A stretch of DNA of 64,000 bases, taken from Pyxicephalus adspersus (lineage: Eukaryota; Chordata; Amphibia; Anura; Pyxicephalidae). The translations under genes were made by a program, and so were the position numbers. Below are positions 48,201 to 63,300 of the stretch, piece after piece; position 1 is the first letter of the stretch, and every line of letters starts with the position of its first letter. The stretch lies in contig NC_092868.1 of assembly GCF_032062135.1 (NCBI RefSeq), forward strand, positions 47,560,638 to 47,624,637, written 5' to 3'. Below the pieces are notes generated by a model, which did not search any database, was not told the DNA's origin, and saw only the letters and a program-made list of their open reading frames with translations.

Positions 48201-51200
48201 GCCATGTTATTGTTGAGGGTGTAATAAAAGGTCAGAGCAGATTGTACATATGTATACACACACACTGGTCACTTTATTAGGTACACTTGTTTTTTACGCA
48301 AATCTATAACCAGCCACCCAATTACATGGTATCAATCAATGCATTCAACTATGTGGACGATGTCAAGCTAACCTGCTGAAGTTCCAATGAAGCATCATAA
48401 TGGAGATGAAAGGGGACTTTGGCATGGTTGTTGGTGCCAGATGGGCTAATCTGAGTATTTCAGAAACTGCTGATCTGCTGGGATTTTCATGCACAACCAT
48501 CTATAGGGTTAGAGAGAATGGTACAGTGAATGGTCTGAAAAAATAGAAAATATCCAGAGAGTGGCAGTTTTCTAGGAGGAAAATGCCTTGTTGGTGCCAG
48601 CAAACAGATGAGAAGCAATGCTGAATTCAATTGAACATTTAAGCACATAGGCTACAGCAGCAGGAGACCACACCAAGTTCCAGTCCTGCCAGCTAAGAAT
48701 GGGCACTGGAGGCTACAATTCACATAGGCTCCCCATCATTGGACCAGACTGGAAAAACATTGTCTGCAATAGTTGAATGGTAGGGTCAGCATTTGGCATC
48801 TGACTTGTAGCATTGGTTCAGGCTGGTGGTGGTGTAATGGTGCTGGGGATACTTTTATGGCACAATTCGAGCCACTTACTACCAACTGATCATTGTTTAA
48901 TTTAAGATTACCATGTCCCATTACAGTTCCCCCCATCTTCTGATAGCTACTTCTAGCAGAATAATGAGCCAGGTCACAAATCTCAAATCATCTCAGATTT
49001 TTAGAACACGTCAATGAGTTCAATGGACTCAAATGGCATCCATAGTCCCCAGATTGCCATCCAATGGAGCTACTCCAATGGAGCTACTTTGGGCTGAAGA
49101 TTCCCATCATGGATGTGCAGCCAAAAGATCTGCAGCAGGTTTGTTATGCTACCATGTCAATATAGACCAAAATCTTTGTGGAATGATTCCAGCACTTTTT
49201 CAATTCTATGCCATGAAGAGTTATGACAGTTCTAAAAAGGCTAAAAGGCTAAAAGGGTCCAACATGGTACTAGCAAAAATACGGTGTAATGAGCACTGTG
49301 AAATGAATCACTGGTGCCCTATTTTTTTGAATGATGGCATATATTGGGATTCTTGTCTTAATTTCTGAATGGAGCTCGGGTTTCTATTTTCAGTACCAAA
49401 TTGTAATTGTAGGCATTGTAAAGGGCCTACCCTGTCCCCACGAGCCCACACCATCCTCCGGTGTCCCCTGCCCTCGCGTCCCCGACATGATCAATGAAAC
49501 GTGTGAGCGCATAGGGGGCGGTGCACTGGGGGGCATGACCTGGCAGGAAATTTAAAACAATGTACTGCTTTGACATTGAAAAACACGGACTTAATCAGAC
49601 CACCAGGGAGGTTAACCAACCAGACTTATCATCTATGGTATAAAGACCAGGAACTGACACATGAGATAATACCACATCTCCTGGACAAGGTTACGTGACA
49701 GATAAATATAGGAAATGTTACTCTGAGGCATTTTTATATTTAGACAACAGGTCCTTTATTAAAGGCTCAGTTTCCTTTTAATCATAATGAAACTAATTAT
49801 TCTAAGAAGTAATTGAAGCCATTGGTAAATAACGACCTGGACATTATCATTCCAGGAAGATCTGACTAATCACCTATGACACATGATTGACATGGCTCCA
49901 TGGTTTAACACGTGGGAGTTAAATTCTTTAATATGATAACAGGGACATCAGCTGTGGCCCCCGGGATTTTGCTGCTTTGTATGTTCTAGGACAGAAATCT
50001 TCTATACTGTATAAAGAATAATTATTATCATGTCACTGATCAGTCGTCGTGTTATCTGCTGCAGATTCCATGCGTGGTTGTGCATATTACAATTTTTTGC
50101 TTTGATGTGCTTACTCAGCCACAATCGTCTCACACGTGGCAATTTACAGTCAATTCCAACCACATTTGAACCAGCACCAACCGCATAAAAAACAATGCAG
50201 GTACCAATACACAAAGCTAGAACATGGGGGAAAAAAAAAGGCAATAGACGGACAGCCTAGGTTATTGAAGAATCGAATAGAAGTGGAACAGAGAAAGAAA
50301 ACTTTGCAACAATCACAATCTTTCAGTTATATCGTCAGAGCAATGTTGGTGGCAACTGTTTGTCGTCATTCGAAGTCACAATTTTATGGAATGGGGTTGA
50401 AAGTTTGATTACCATCACTGTTGAGTATTTGACCTATTCCAATGGTGGATGGATTCGTTGTAGATGCTCTGGAGTACTTCTACATTTTTCATTACCTCAT
50501 CCAGGGCTCGGGTATCAAACAGCAGTATGGGTACCCTTGGGCTAAGTTCCAATGGGTGGTGAGGTTATGGTGCCATTGTGGAGATTGAGTTTTGCCTGAT
50601 GCTGCCCAATGTCAAATGAAATGCTGGAAGAACCAGTGTAGTGGTTTTGGCCGCCATGAGGCTGGCAAGGTGCCAACCATTGGGAGCCCCCTGGAAATAT
50701 TTGCACCACCAGCCATCTGAACTTAGCCCTAGGAGCTGCTTTAGGTGGCTTTTTGGGGTGAGGAGGCTGCCATTTCCACCCTAGGTCAATGTCACGTGAG
50801 CAATCCTGCCGGTGACACATCACCATCAGCAGAATCACCCAGCCTGTTAAACCTTACAGAAACCTCCCTGTTTCATCCAGAGCTTTGCTTTAAAGCCCAA
50901 ATTACAAAAACTAAGTTTGGATACAGCAAAGAATAAGCATAACAAGAGCTAGCCAGAACAAATGTAATGTATTGCACTTCCTACATGTGGTGGCTTCAGG
51001 AGTTTTTTTACTTCTTACTTTTACCCAGTGATCCTGCCAAATACACACTTCCAGGAGGATAGCAACATGGAAGAACATGGGTGGTTCAGCAAATCCTGGA
51101 ATGGATTTATTATAATTACTTCCTATTAGTTTTCAGTTCTGGACCTGATCCCTTCTAGATTTGCTGGATCACCCAGATTCCACCATGATAGTCTATCTTC

Positions 51201-54200
51201 TCCTGTCTTGGGGAGCTTTGATAAATCAGGCATTAAAGTCTGTACGTTTGGAGTGGTAGTACAAGGTTTCACCACCAGGTTACACTGCGTGTGAATACAG
51301 AGTCCAAAAAAAAAAAAAAGAAAACCTTCGGCGGTGTGGAAGGGCAAATTCGTCTCAGGAAGGCATGTTGGTTTTTTTTTTATCCTGCTATCAGCCAACA
51401 TTCTGCTATTCCAGGTTCCATAAATCACTTGTCAGTCTTACAGATAAATATTTTTCCCTCCTACTAATGGCCCTTTTTTATTTTTAGCAGCAGGCCCTCT
51501 GCTCACGCACATTTCCTGTGTTTCTGAATTAAAGGGCAGCTGAGGTTTACCTCCCCCGGTGGAAATTCACAGCAACCTTTCTGGTCTGCAAAGGTGCAGC
51601 AGTAACAAAGCATGAAGTGCAGCAATAACACAGCATGGAGCTCTGCAAAGCGAAAGCACCCAATCATTGTCATCGTTATCAAAGATATCAGAATTCCCCT
51701 TATATATGTATAAAGTGCAAACACTTAGAGGGGGTTTCCATTATAATGTCAAAGTAGAAATTGGTATCAGGCAATGGACATTGTGGCCACACAAATTGCA
51801 ATTTGATCATAAAAATTTGTATTACATCAGAGTTTGCACTGCAATGAACAATCAACGATCTTCAATGGGGTGAAATGTAAACTCCTATCGTTGGCTGGAT
51901 GGAGTAACGTTTTTAAACGTCTCTATTTGATCCTAATATTACATTTCTAATATGCCTTGAATTTGGAATTTGATCAAATTTGATAAAGGTGGGATGGCTG
52001 CACACAAGAGCCAACATAAAAAGCTGCCTTTATATAAATCTGAGAGCAAGATATTCATCATCCAGGAGGAACAATCAAGTGAATATCTAGCATGTGTATA
52101 GCAGATCCCCCAATGTCGTATAAGGATCTTCCCTGGCAGATCACTAAATGACCAAATGAATGCGGTTATTTCCTATGGTGGAGGACTAAGCAGATGTCTC
52201 CCAACGCAATCTCCTTGCTCCCCTCATCATAGAATGAACAGAGCTGTATGTACAGCACTCACTTATTCTATGGTAACTAAAATTGAGGACAACCAACATA
52301 CAGACGACTCCTAGATAGAAACGGGGCTTCCCTGCTCGCTCATGTGCAGGATGGAGGCTTGGAGGGGGCGGTTTGCATGACTTGCAGAAGAAATCTTTTG
52401 CTAAACACAGTTTAGGTTGTGGGTGATCTTAGGGGGGTGAACTCTTTCTGCACCCTCTTGTAACTCTTTAATGACCAAGACAAATTCTGCAGTTGTTTCT
52501 TTTTGCATATCAAAGCACAGCTTGCTCCAGAAGTTAATGAATGTCTAGGCGCCATAACGTTTTTACTTTTTTGGCTTAGTTTGTGATTAATTTACAGTGA
52601 GGATTTTATACAGTAACTGACACCACACTCTCTATATGTTGAGACAAACATCTGTCCTAATTGCATTTATTAAAATAATGTACCTGTTCCAACCTACATA
52701 CAAATTCAACTTAAGAACAAACCTACAGTATATAAGAAGGTGCTGCTGTACCAGTTTTAACCTGGGGTGGTGCTACTGCACCTTAAAAAGATTAAAGAGA
52801 TGTCAATGGGGCAAGTGAGGTATTCCTGCGGGATGCCAATCAGGGGTGGTGGGGGTGGACATGGGGGGGTGCAAAGTGTGCTGCTGCATGAGGGTCCCAT
52901 GCCAAAGTCAAATTAACCGAGGGTCCCCAAGTCAGTTCTGCACAGGACCCCATTGTTGGCTATATACCCCACTGAGAATTGCATTGGTTTAGACATGCTT
53001 TAGTTACATGGCTTCCTAATATTTTGTTGACCAGAGGGCCCACAACAATGGAGCACTCTAGAAGACTGGAATCACCCCTTCACTTTTCCATGTGCATTAT
53101 TAATGCATGCTTGCAATATTCGCTGTCGGCATCAAAGGCAGCCCAGTGGCCAACTGCAGGAGCTCAAGCACCGGGGTGACAACTCCCTTGGTAATTGCAT
53201 GGCTGGGGCTTAGTGTTGTCAGTCTGCAATCAGGAAGTATTGTTACCATGCGGGATCTTTAAATAAGGAACTTTTGCAACAAATTCACAAAAGTAAGGAT
53301 TTGCCTAAAGCTGAATTATGGCCAAAAATGTTTTTCCCCTTCTTTATTCTGCAAAGTAAAACTTTGTGGTCACCTCCAGTTCAGGTCTATGAACCTGATG
53401 AACCTTGCCCACAATCCAGAGCACTGGGCAGAGAAAGATTTTCTCCAAAATCATCAAATTAAAGCAGAACCCTCTGCAAGGGGAAACATTTTAACCAGCA
53501 TTCAGTTTAAAGAAAAGTTTATACAGCCAGACATAACATCAATACATACTGATAAACAGTTTTTATGTTTACATACACTTCAAAGGTTTACTAACCATGA
53601 ATAATCACTGTCAATGCAATTCCCAAATGTATCACCCAGGGGATTTCACTGATGGGAGGTGATCTATGGTGCGGCCAATATGGTAGGATAAATTAACAAA
53701 ATACATTTTTATTTCTTTATGTGTGGTCTATTATGTGGGAAGAAAAACACTGACTCATCTCCATTGGCACAAACAATGCAGCTGTGCCAATGCAAAAAAA
53801 AAACAAATGGGGAAATCCTGAAAGAATGGATCCTGATTTGTAAACCAGCCACATGGTGTAATTCATATAAACCACAACTAGGTGTCAGCAGAGCAGCATT
53901 GTAGAAGTACTGATAGGATTAAAGGGAAACTCCAGGCAGAGAGATGACAAAGTGATGCTGTTCTCTATGTAACATTTAATTATAAAGAGAACCTGTCACT
54001 ACTTATTTAGTGTCTGTGCAAATGCCTATACTAATATGGATGATCAATAGTACTTTTAATTTCCCAACACCAATAATTCCCATGGCTGCATTTATAAATT
54101 GGCAATCAGCATTATCGATAGCAGCAAACACCATAATCTAAAAGGAAAATCAGTGCTGGGTCAGCATTGTGCATGCTTGTTCCAGGGCTGTGACTACCAG

Positions 54201-54828
54201 TTCTGAATCCTGAGGTTTAGCATGGCAGCCAGGCAATAAGAATTTCTTTCTTCTTTCTCCTGGCTTCATGTCTGCTGCCTATAGGAAAACCTTGATTTAT
54301 TAGCTATATTAATTTTTTTAAATATCTGACGCCGAAAAGAGCAAACAAGTGAGGTTCATTATCTGAGGTTTGCATCGACAGTAAAATACAGGAGACAGAG
54401 ACTTTGTGAGCGTGAGTCATAATTATGGTTAACCATAGCGGTTATGTCTGACTTCTGAGGTTATTTCTGTACAGGGAATTTGCATGGCTTTGACACCAGA
54501 CAAGAACTACTGGGGAAAATTCATCAAAATTACAGGACAGGGAAAACATTTACAGTAGCACCGCCTACACCAGAGAAGGCCGGAGGTTCCGCTCTGCCTG
54601 GAAGTCAGGAGGTATCGTAATCGTATCGTAGCACCTGGGCGGTAGACGGTAATACCCGGCTTACCTCCATCAGTTAAATACCATTGGCTGCATTGTTCAA
54701 TTAGATAACCAATCATATATTCCAGGTCATCCCAGGTGTTTGGAATACTGCCCTCTGCTGGCAGGGCCAGGTAACAGGTTTCCTATATAAATGTAAAGAG
54801 GACCTTCCACCAAATGTGCACCTTTGCC

Positions 54829-54886
<58 letters not shown>

Positions 54887-57255
54887 GTATATAGTTTATT
54901 CACATCACCTGACACCTGTATTTATATAGCTCCAACATATCATGCAGTGCTTTACAGAGCCCACAGTCATATCACTAAAGCCCCTTTCAGATTTAAGGTG
55001 GACAGCTGCAAGCTCAACCACATAGTTACATAGTAGGTAAGGTTGAAGGAAGCCATAAGTCCATCAAGTTCAACCACTAGGGAAATAAACATATCCCAGA
55101 TATAAAACCCTATAAGACATAGTTGGTCCAGAAGTCCAGAGGAAGGCAAAAAACCCCTGGTACAATTTGCTTCAACAGGGGAAAAAAAAAAAACTTCCTG
55201 ATTCCATCAAGCAATCGGATGTTCCCTGGATCAACAACCAGGATTGAGAACTATTTTGTGCATGTGGCTGCAGATGCTGTATATCGCAGAGCGATTCCTG
55301 CTTCAAGTCGATTTTGGCCATGCGATTCTTCGGACCAACAGACTACCAAATTTACTGGTTCCGGACTGCGCATGTGCGGGGATCCACTTTTCACTCAAAG
55401 GGGAAGAAACTTCCCCCATAGTGATGTCATGATGCCAGAACCTGCCCACTCTCCCATAAGACCTGAGCCTGCGATCCGTACAGGGGACATGGTTTGCGGC
55501 TGTGGCCAGCTGCACCCCCCCAGCAGGGTCCTTCTGACCACCAAAGATTTCTTGCAGACCACAAGTTGGCGACTGCTGCTTTGGAAGAAGAAAATAGACT
55601 GCAAGGGCAACCACATTACCCTGCCCATTAAATACAAATAGGTAAGTTGGCCCCCTCAAAAGAAAATTGTTCTTCGTCTAGGTGAGGGACATATGACTAG
55701 AAGCATATTAGATTGTGAGCTCCTCTGGTAGACCGTTTGGCACCTTTTAGATTTGCGGTGGAAAATCATGTAAATAGCGCTACAAGGCACCTAGCAAACC
55801 CCGGGAACAACAAACCGGACTGTAGCGACGAGGGCAACTTGGTTTTATGGGTAACATAGTCGAAAAGACAAATTTGGAGGGGGACCAACTAACTCAACAG
55901 TATTTATTGAGAAGGTCAATGTGGATGCTCCTGTGCTTGCAGTGAGGTTCTTCCTTTCGGAGAAGGAAAAGCAACCTTGCAGCCAAAAGCAGGGGAAACC
56001 CAACCAACCTACCAGCATGTAATTAGATTTTGGAAGGGAACCAGAGAGCCCAAAGGAAATCCACACAAACATGGGGAGAACATATAAACTTCATGAGGAC
56101 AATGTCCTAGCCTGGGACCCTCAGTGCTACAACACCAGAGTTCCAGCCATCGAGCCAAGCTGCCCACTTCTGTCCGTTGTCAATGGGCGCTGTGCACAAG
56201 ATTGGTCCCCTGTGCTGTTTTCCAGGGCTGTGATAATCTCAGACTAGATAGACCGTAAAGAAGATATTTGAGCCCCATATTTGTATTGTATTTGGATGTA
56301 TGCTTGGAATTCCGGAAATCTGGATGGTTGTTGGGATCCATAAGATCCAGGAGCAGCGGGTTCTCCATGATTGGCATTTCTGCGGTTCTATTAGCATCCA
56401 TGGATTTAGAGTGGGAGGAGTCAGGGGTATAGGGGCAGAGGGCAGGGGTATTGGGGTAAAGGGCAGGGCTATTGTTCTGTAACATTTTGTCCCCTTTAAT
56501 AGAACAATATTAATTCTCATTACAGTACATTGCATGGGGTAATGTCATGCTACTCCCCAATTTAATATCACCCATCAGTCCTTGCAAGGCTGGAGAATCT
56601 GAAAATATCCCACAGTCTATTTTCAGCTCGTTAGTCACATTATAAAAAAGTACACAAATGATTAGTGACTCGGTGTGAAAATAGGCCATAAACACCATTA
56701 GATCATCCTGCACCGGGGGGGCGGGAGAATAAAACAATTACAGGAACTGTAAGAAAAATAAAATACTTCTTTCTACCAAAGCTGATAAATTTCCAAAACT
56801 CGGCTCATGCTTAGAAGGACAAAGAGAGCAAAGAACAGGAAAGCAAAATCTTCCTTCTACAAACATAGGGGGGGGGGGGTTACCAAGAGCATTGGAAGTC
56901 CCCTATGTGGTTGGGGTTATCTGATCCCTCCAAGGGTCCTCCCAGCATGAAGAACCCCGTCCAGCAATTTTTGGCTGAAGAACAACAAAACTAGAATTCC
57001 CATAGGGAGAGGAACCGGTTCTTTAGTCACATGGTCTGAGTATTATTAGCTTGTATTAATATAGTGTTGACATATAACATAGCGCTGTACAAAGTCCAAA
57101 TTCATGGCACGAACAGTCATTTAATGTTCATTGAGGATCATTGAATCCATTGGAGACCTAATCATGGAACTTTACAATGGGCTAGGATGGCAGATCTGCC
57201 CCCCACAACCTTTGGCTATTGGGACATGCCTACTGTGCACATTAGCAACTGTCTA

Positions 57256-57300
<45 letters not shown>

Positions 57301-60300
57301 AAACAGGATTTATATAGCGCCAACATATTACACAGCGCTGTACATTAAATAGGGTTTGCAAATGACAGACTAATACAGACAGTGACACAGGAGGAGGAGA
57401 GGACCCTGCCCCGAAGAGCTTACAATCTAGTAGGTGGGGGAATTTCACACACTGGAAGCAATTGCAGGCAGCATTCTTATTGGCTGGTGGTTGATAGGAG
57501 GCAGTTGGTAGGGTAAAGAACCAGCTGAAAGACAATTGTCATCATAGCAAAATATCCCTATCACTTCCCACAAGTGGCTGCATTAGTTTGCAAGTCTCTG
57601 TACTGTATTTATGGAGGAGAAGGGTTATTACCCTTGGTGGAAACACCTCATCACTTTCTCATCTCTGTTACATGGGGGTGTTCTGTAGTACACAGAGATC
57701 TGTATCTAGTAACAGCCAGCCAGTGCACAGTTGACCATATTTCCATAGGATCAATGTTTAGTTCTAAGGTCAATCTCATAGCTCTGCAATTTAAATCCAT
57801 ACCACCCCCCATACTTCTAAATTTTGGAAGGACAATCATCAAAAACAGCAATCCCCATGGCAGGGATAGTGTTGGGAAGCTTTGAGCTATGTGTATGGCC
57901 AAAATTAAAAGAGGGGTCCCAATGCACCCATCCAGCTTTCCATGGTGTGACTTGTCCTGTATTAGCCAATGTCTCCCGCTAGGATATGAAGGGGGCGGGG
58001 GGTTGTTTGCTCATTTACTGCTAAGCTGTAAACCCCCCTCTTCCAGATACGAAAAAGCAGACTAGCAGCTACTTTTATAACAACCGGCTGTGCCACCAGA
58101 ACTATGGACAAATCCCTGGAACATCCAGGAGAATTCAGAAGATCCAAGTCAAACAAACTGCATCCGCCTAGCTGGCCCGGGAATCCTTTGTTCCCGAAAA
58201 AGATAAATCTGTTCACTGGTATAATATTTGTGCAAAGTAAAGTCATTTAAAGGGAGGGGGGTTCAGCGTGATTACCTGAGTGCTTTAATATTACAGTGCT
58301 CACAGTTATATATTAAACAAGGGTAAGCACTTGTAAGAAGGACAATGACAGGTCTTAGGTTGTATTTATTATTATTGCTATAAACCTTTATTTATGGAGC
58401 ATCAACATGTGATGTAGTGCCTGTAAAATAATAAGGGGTGCAAATAATAAACCTGCATACATTACAAGTACAAATTATGACACAGGAGGAGAAGGGAGCC
58501 CTGCCCAATGCAGCTTATTATTATTAACTTGTATCTATATAGCGCCAACATATTCTGCAGCGCTTCACAAAGTCCATAGTAAAATCACTGATTATTCCAA
58601 TTAACCTAACGGCATGTTTTGAGGATGTGGGAAGAAACCCTTGAAAACACAGGGAGAACAAACTCCAGACAGCTAGTCGTTCTAGCCAAGATTCAACCAT
58701 GGGGCCCCTAGGCTTCAATGACAAAAATGTCAGCCACTGAGCCAACCGTGCTGTCTAAAAATTATGGAAACATTGTGCCAGATTCATTAAGGCTCTCCAA
58801 GACTGGAGAAAATAGGCTACCATTAGTGAACCAGCAAACCTGGAATATATTTCTTAAAAATCATTTGATAATATTTGGCAAATGTTTTCTGGACCAGATC
58901 CAATCCAGATTTGCTGGATTACACAGGTTCACCCATGATAGTCTACCTTCTTTAATCTCGGAGAGCTTTAGAAAATCAGGCCCATAGTATACAATAGGTA
59001 GGGGGGGAAGATCTGTGGCTAGTGATAAAAAGATGGATAGGCATGTTTAAAGACGTGAGTTTAAATGTGTTAAAGGTAGGAGTAAGCCTAATAGGACAAG
59101 GAAGGAAATTCCAGAGTAAGGGTAGCCCTGGAGAAGTCTTGAAGCAATGCATGAGAAGAGGTTGTGAGTGAGAAGGTCATTAGGAGGTCACTGGAAGAGC
59201 AGAGAAGGGGTGTTTATGCATCAGTTTTGAAATTTAAGTTAGGAGAAGAGGATTGATTTGAAGGCAAAATTTAGGAGGAAATGGAAGCCAGAATAACAGT
59301 CAGCCGTAGCTCAAGGAACCCCTGGCAACCTCTGGAGTAACAGTAAGGTTCTACAGAACCCTGGGTGAGAATGGCTGAAAAAAAATTGTCGTTGCAGGTT
59401 TTTATACCAGTGCATGGAAGGCTGTGTGTGCTGGTATTCTCTTATAGTTTCTCCCTACCACAGCAAAAATGTCAGCCCATGAGTCTCCCAGAGAGGCTAA
59501 TCATTCTCCTATATAAGCGCGTGGCTGATCACTGACACATGCATGGTATCTACTAAAGAACAGAACCTCTAATAAACCAATAATGTCGGTGTGACATCAT
59601 CAGAGCTCTTTACTCCAAAGCTGCAATTTCCAGTCCACCAAATGGAAATCTTTAAACTGGCATTGCACTTGCACGCAATACTTGCAAGCATTTTGGTTGG
59701 ATATATTGATACATTTTCTGTAGGACAGGAGGTACAATAAGGTGCCATATCAACTGGTATTTGGCAGCGTGTCCATTTACTCTTTAAGCATTGTGGAGTT
59801 TTTAGACGTTTCCAAAAGTCAGGATTTGCATACAGCACAATTTCTACATCCATCGGCTTCCTCTCCCTCAACATTTTCACACTTTGATGGCATCAATCAG
59901 CACCAAATGGCGATCACTCCAAATGAGAAGCTAGGATTGGCTTGACAGGTCTGTGTCATTGGCAGTAACCACAACATTAGCCGGTCACCTATACGCCATG
60001 AAAATTTGCAGGTAAACAGATTCCAGATTAGGGTGGCATTTCCAGAACTGCAGAGTGACTCAGACGCTCCCAGCTGCTTGACCTGTTCCATAAACTGACT
60101 CCCACGCACTGACAGGACCCATCCATCCTCGGAGAAAAGAGTTGGCGCTAAATTAGGAAAACGTTTCAAAATGTGCGGCTCGGAAGAATGAGCACATAGA
60201 ATGGGAAGCATGGGGGAGGTTATCCTTACAAAACAAACCATGATAAACCCAAAGTATTACTTCTGATGCCAAGGCAACCTTAAAGCCCAGCACCAGCTAC

Positions 60301-63300
60301 GTTTTTTAATACACGCTTTAAATGGCCATAAAGTCTTGTGGTCAGCCCACCCCTAAAGTGCAACTACTTGCCCTATTCAAAGATGGCGAATCTATAGATG
60401 GCGAGTCAATTGCACTGCAAAAACCCATTCTTGGTACAATATTTCACCACATCACTGATATCCAACCCAAACTTTCCTCCCAGTGACCCCACCTTTGCTT
60501 TTGCCCATCAAGTTCCAGCGAAGAAATGCCCACTGCCTGTGAAGAATACCAAAATTATTGGCCAAATGCAACCAAAGACCTGGAAGCCATGCTCCATTAG
60601 GCCAACCAAGTAAGAGTTCTGATGGAACCAAGCGGCAACGGGAGACTACCAATGAAATAATTTACCATGCTGATGCATGAGTAGCCAACTGGGATGGACA
60701 TATGAAAGTTCAAATTGGGAAAGTCATGGGTTTACTTTTAAACTTTTGGTTAACATTAGCTAAATACATTCCATTTTTAACCAAAACAAAAGGTGTTCAA
60801 TGTCTTAAAATTGGTTTTCTGTATTGCAGAGTAATACCATGGATCTCAAGGAAGAAATGGTCTCTCTATAGAAGTTTGTCCCCATAGTCCCCATGCTCAG
60901 TCAGTGCCAGTGTTCTCCAATTAGGAAGATTAAGGAGCTACAGTTTTTGAGTGATCAATGCTTCTGCACAAAGATCCAAATTCCCACTCTGCAGCTGCTG
61001 GCAGTGGATAGACATTTTTATTCTTGCCCGTTACAAACTGTAATCATTTTCCATAGCCTTTGTTTTACTACACCTGAAATGAGTTTGCTGGATTTAAACT
61101 AAAAGGCTTTAAACATCAGATGGACATTTCATTTAAATGATTATTAAATTTAAAAAGATTATTAAGTTTATCAGATTTGGTCAAGCAGAGTCTATAAGGA
61201 AAATCTGATCCCACTTACAGCCAGATAACTTGCTCCAGTGGCAATTTCTTCCTAAAATAGGATCTGTCCGTAGCCCCCTGGTGTGCGATCCACTGAGCCA
61301 TCAGAAAAAAGAAAAAAATAGCAGCTTCTGGGGACCCCACACAACTGAACGGACCACTAATCACCATAAAGGCAGCAGAGATAAATGGGCAAATGCTGAG
61401 TGGGAGCTCCAAATACACAGCATAGGGCAGCAACGTGGCTCAGGGGTTAGCACTCTAACCTTTGCAACACTAGGTCCCAGGTTCAAATCCCAGCCAGTTT
61501 GTATGTTCTCCCTGTGTTTGGGTGGGTTTCCTCTGGGCACCCCAGTCTTTCCCAACATCCCAAAAACATGCAGTTAGGGTAACTGTTTCTTCTCAAAATT
61601 GGCCTTGGATTGTGTTAATGACATATGACGAGGTGAGATGTAGGTAGGGACAGATGAGGTAGGGACATTAGATTGTGAGCTCCTATGAGGGACATCTAGT
61701 GACATTACTATGGACTTTGTAAGGGCTGTGTAATATGCTGGCATAATATAAATACAGGGAAATGAAAAAAAAATCAACTCCCTCCACCTCTGCTATTTTG
61801 TCAATTAAAGCCCTGGAAAAGTTGGCTCAGGTTGTCCCCTATTAAAAAAGAACAAATGTGTGCAGGTAGGGTTCATATTGCAGAAAACAATGTCCCTTCT
61901 CCAATAAAATAAACTTACGCCCCAGTTTACAATCTTCTCCAGTCCCACCTGCAATAAAGGACCGGCCTGGTCACAAATTTTTTTCTTTGATGGTTTAATT
62001 CCAATTTAAAAAAAAAGGTATAGTCCTTTTCAACACCCAACTTGGAGTGTGGATATAGAACTGATACCAGCACACACATCAAACCGCATTGACATGGGTG
62101 GTCCCTTCTCCCAGCCAGCATCTTTCAAAAATAAGCCACAGGGCACAAAAACTAAATTTTACACCTAGACTTCAGGTATGTATCTCATGCAGCCTGGGAG
62201 GTCTGTTTCTGCATACCACTGTTAGATGATCCTGCAGCTCTGCTTTTACTGACCATAAATGCTTAGAAGATCCAAACAGTTGAGATATTTTTCCCTTTGT
62301 GGCTTAGTTGCCAGAGGTGGAATATGTTGAGACACCCATAGACCACAAACCCACACTCCCCTCGTCCTCACTGGCTCAGTGTATAAGGCAGATCTGTTTG
62401 TGCAGGCAGCTGGGATCTGGCACCCCGACAGCAGAATTTGCCTGAGCTCGAGAAGATGACATCTCTTACCAAGAAAATGTCTAGAGAGAATTATGAGTTT
62501 ACTTTTAGACCTGCAAAGCCTCCTGGGTAAGCAAACTACATTTTTGTAGCACCTCCGTTTAATTCTTTGGAAGTTACATTCCATTTGCTTTGGAAATCCC
62601 CAGGGTGGCTGATCTGCGTGATGTTTTAAAAAACAATTCTGCCAAAGTCAGTTTATATCTGAAATGGCAAATTAGGAAAAGTTACCAGTTAAAAATAAAC
62701 CTTTTTTAGGTTTTAATAAAAGTGAACTTTAAAGTTCTGTTCTGATGCTGACCATTGGAAATTAAGTGATCCATATCTTAATCAATTACCTAATTGCCCC
62801 ATGTGCACCTATTAAACAGCCCCCTTCTTTATCTACTGTATGCTGCCGCCTTCCCTGACTCCCTGAGTTACGTTTTTGGTGGCCAGAATTAGTATTAGCA
62901 TTGAGCACACAAAAATCAGAATTCCTGATGAATCTTCAATTGATATATCAATCAAACATTAATTAGAAAACTTAGAGTTAGATTCTATTTTTATATTCAA
63001 TGGAATGTCAAATCTATTCTTTGAAATAATTACTGATTGCTTGTACCGCTTCTACTTTACCTTGTGCTCTGCTGTGCAAATGATAAAAGTAAAATTCTTG
63101 TACTTGCACCCCTCACAAAAAATACATCTGATATATTTATGGATTATGTTGCATTATTCTGTGCCTTTTTTATATCAGCCAGGAAATTACCTTTAAATAC
63201 CATGGGCCTGACTTACTAAAGTTCTTTTGGATTGGAGAAGATAGACCATCATTGGGAACCCAGGTGATCCAACAAACCTGGAATGGATTTCTTAATAATT

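Noticed and set aside
56868..56879. G12 run as a functional G-quadruplex
   Set aside because: A single homopolymer run without the spaced G-tract pattern. More likely simple repeat or sequencing slippage.
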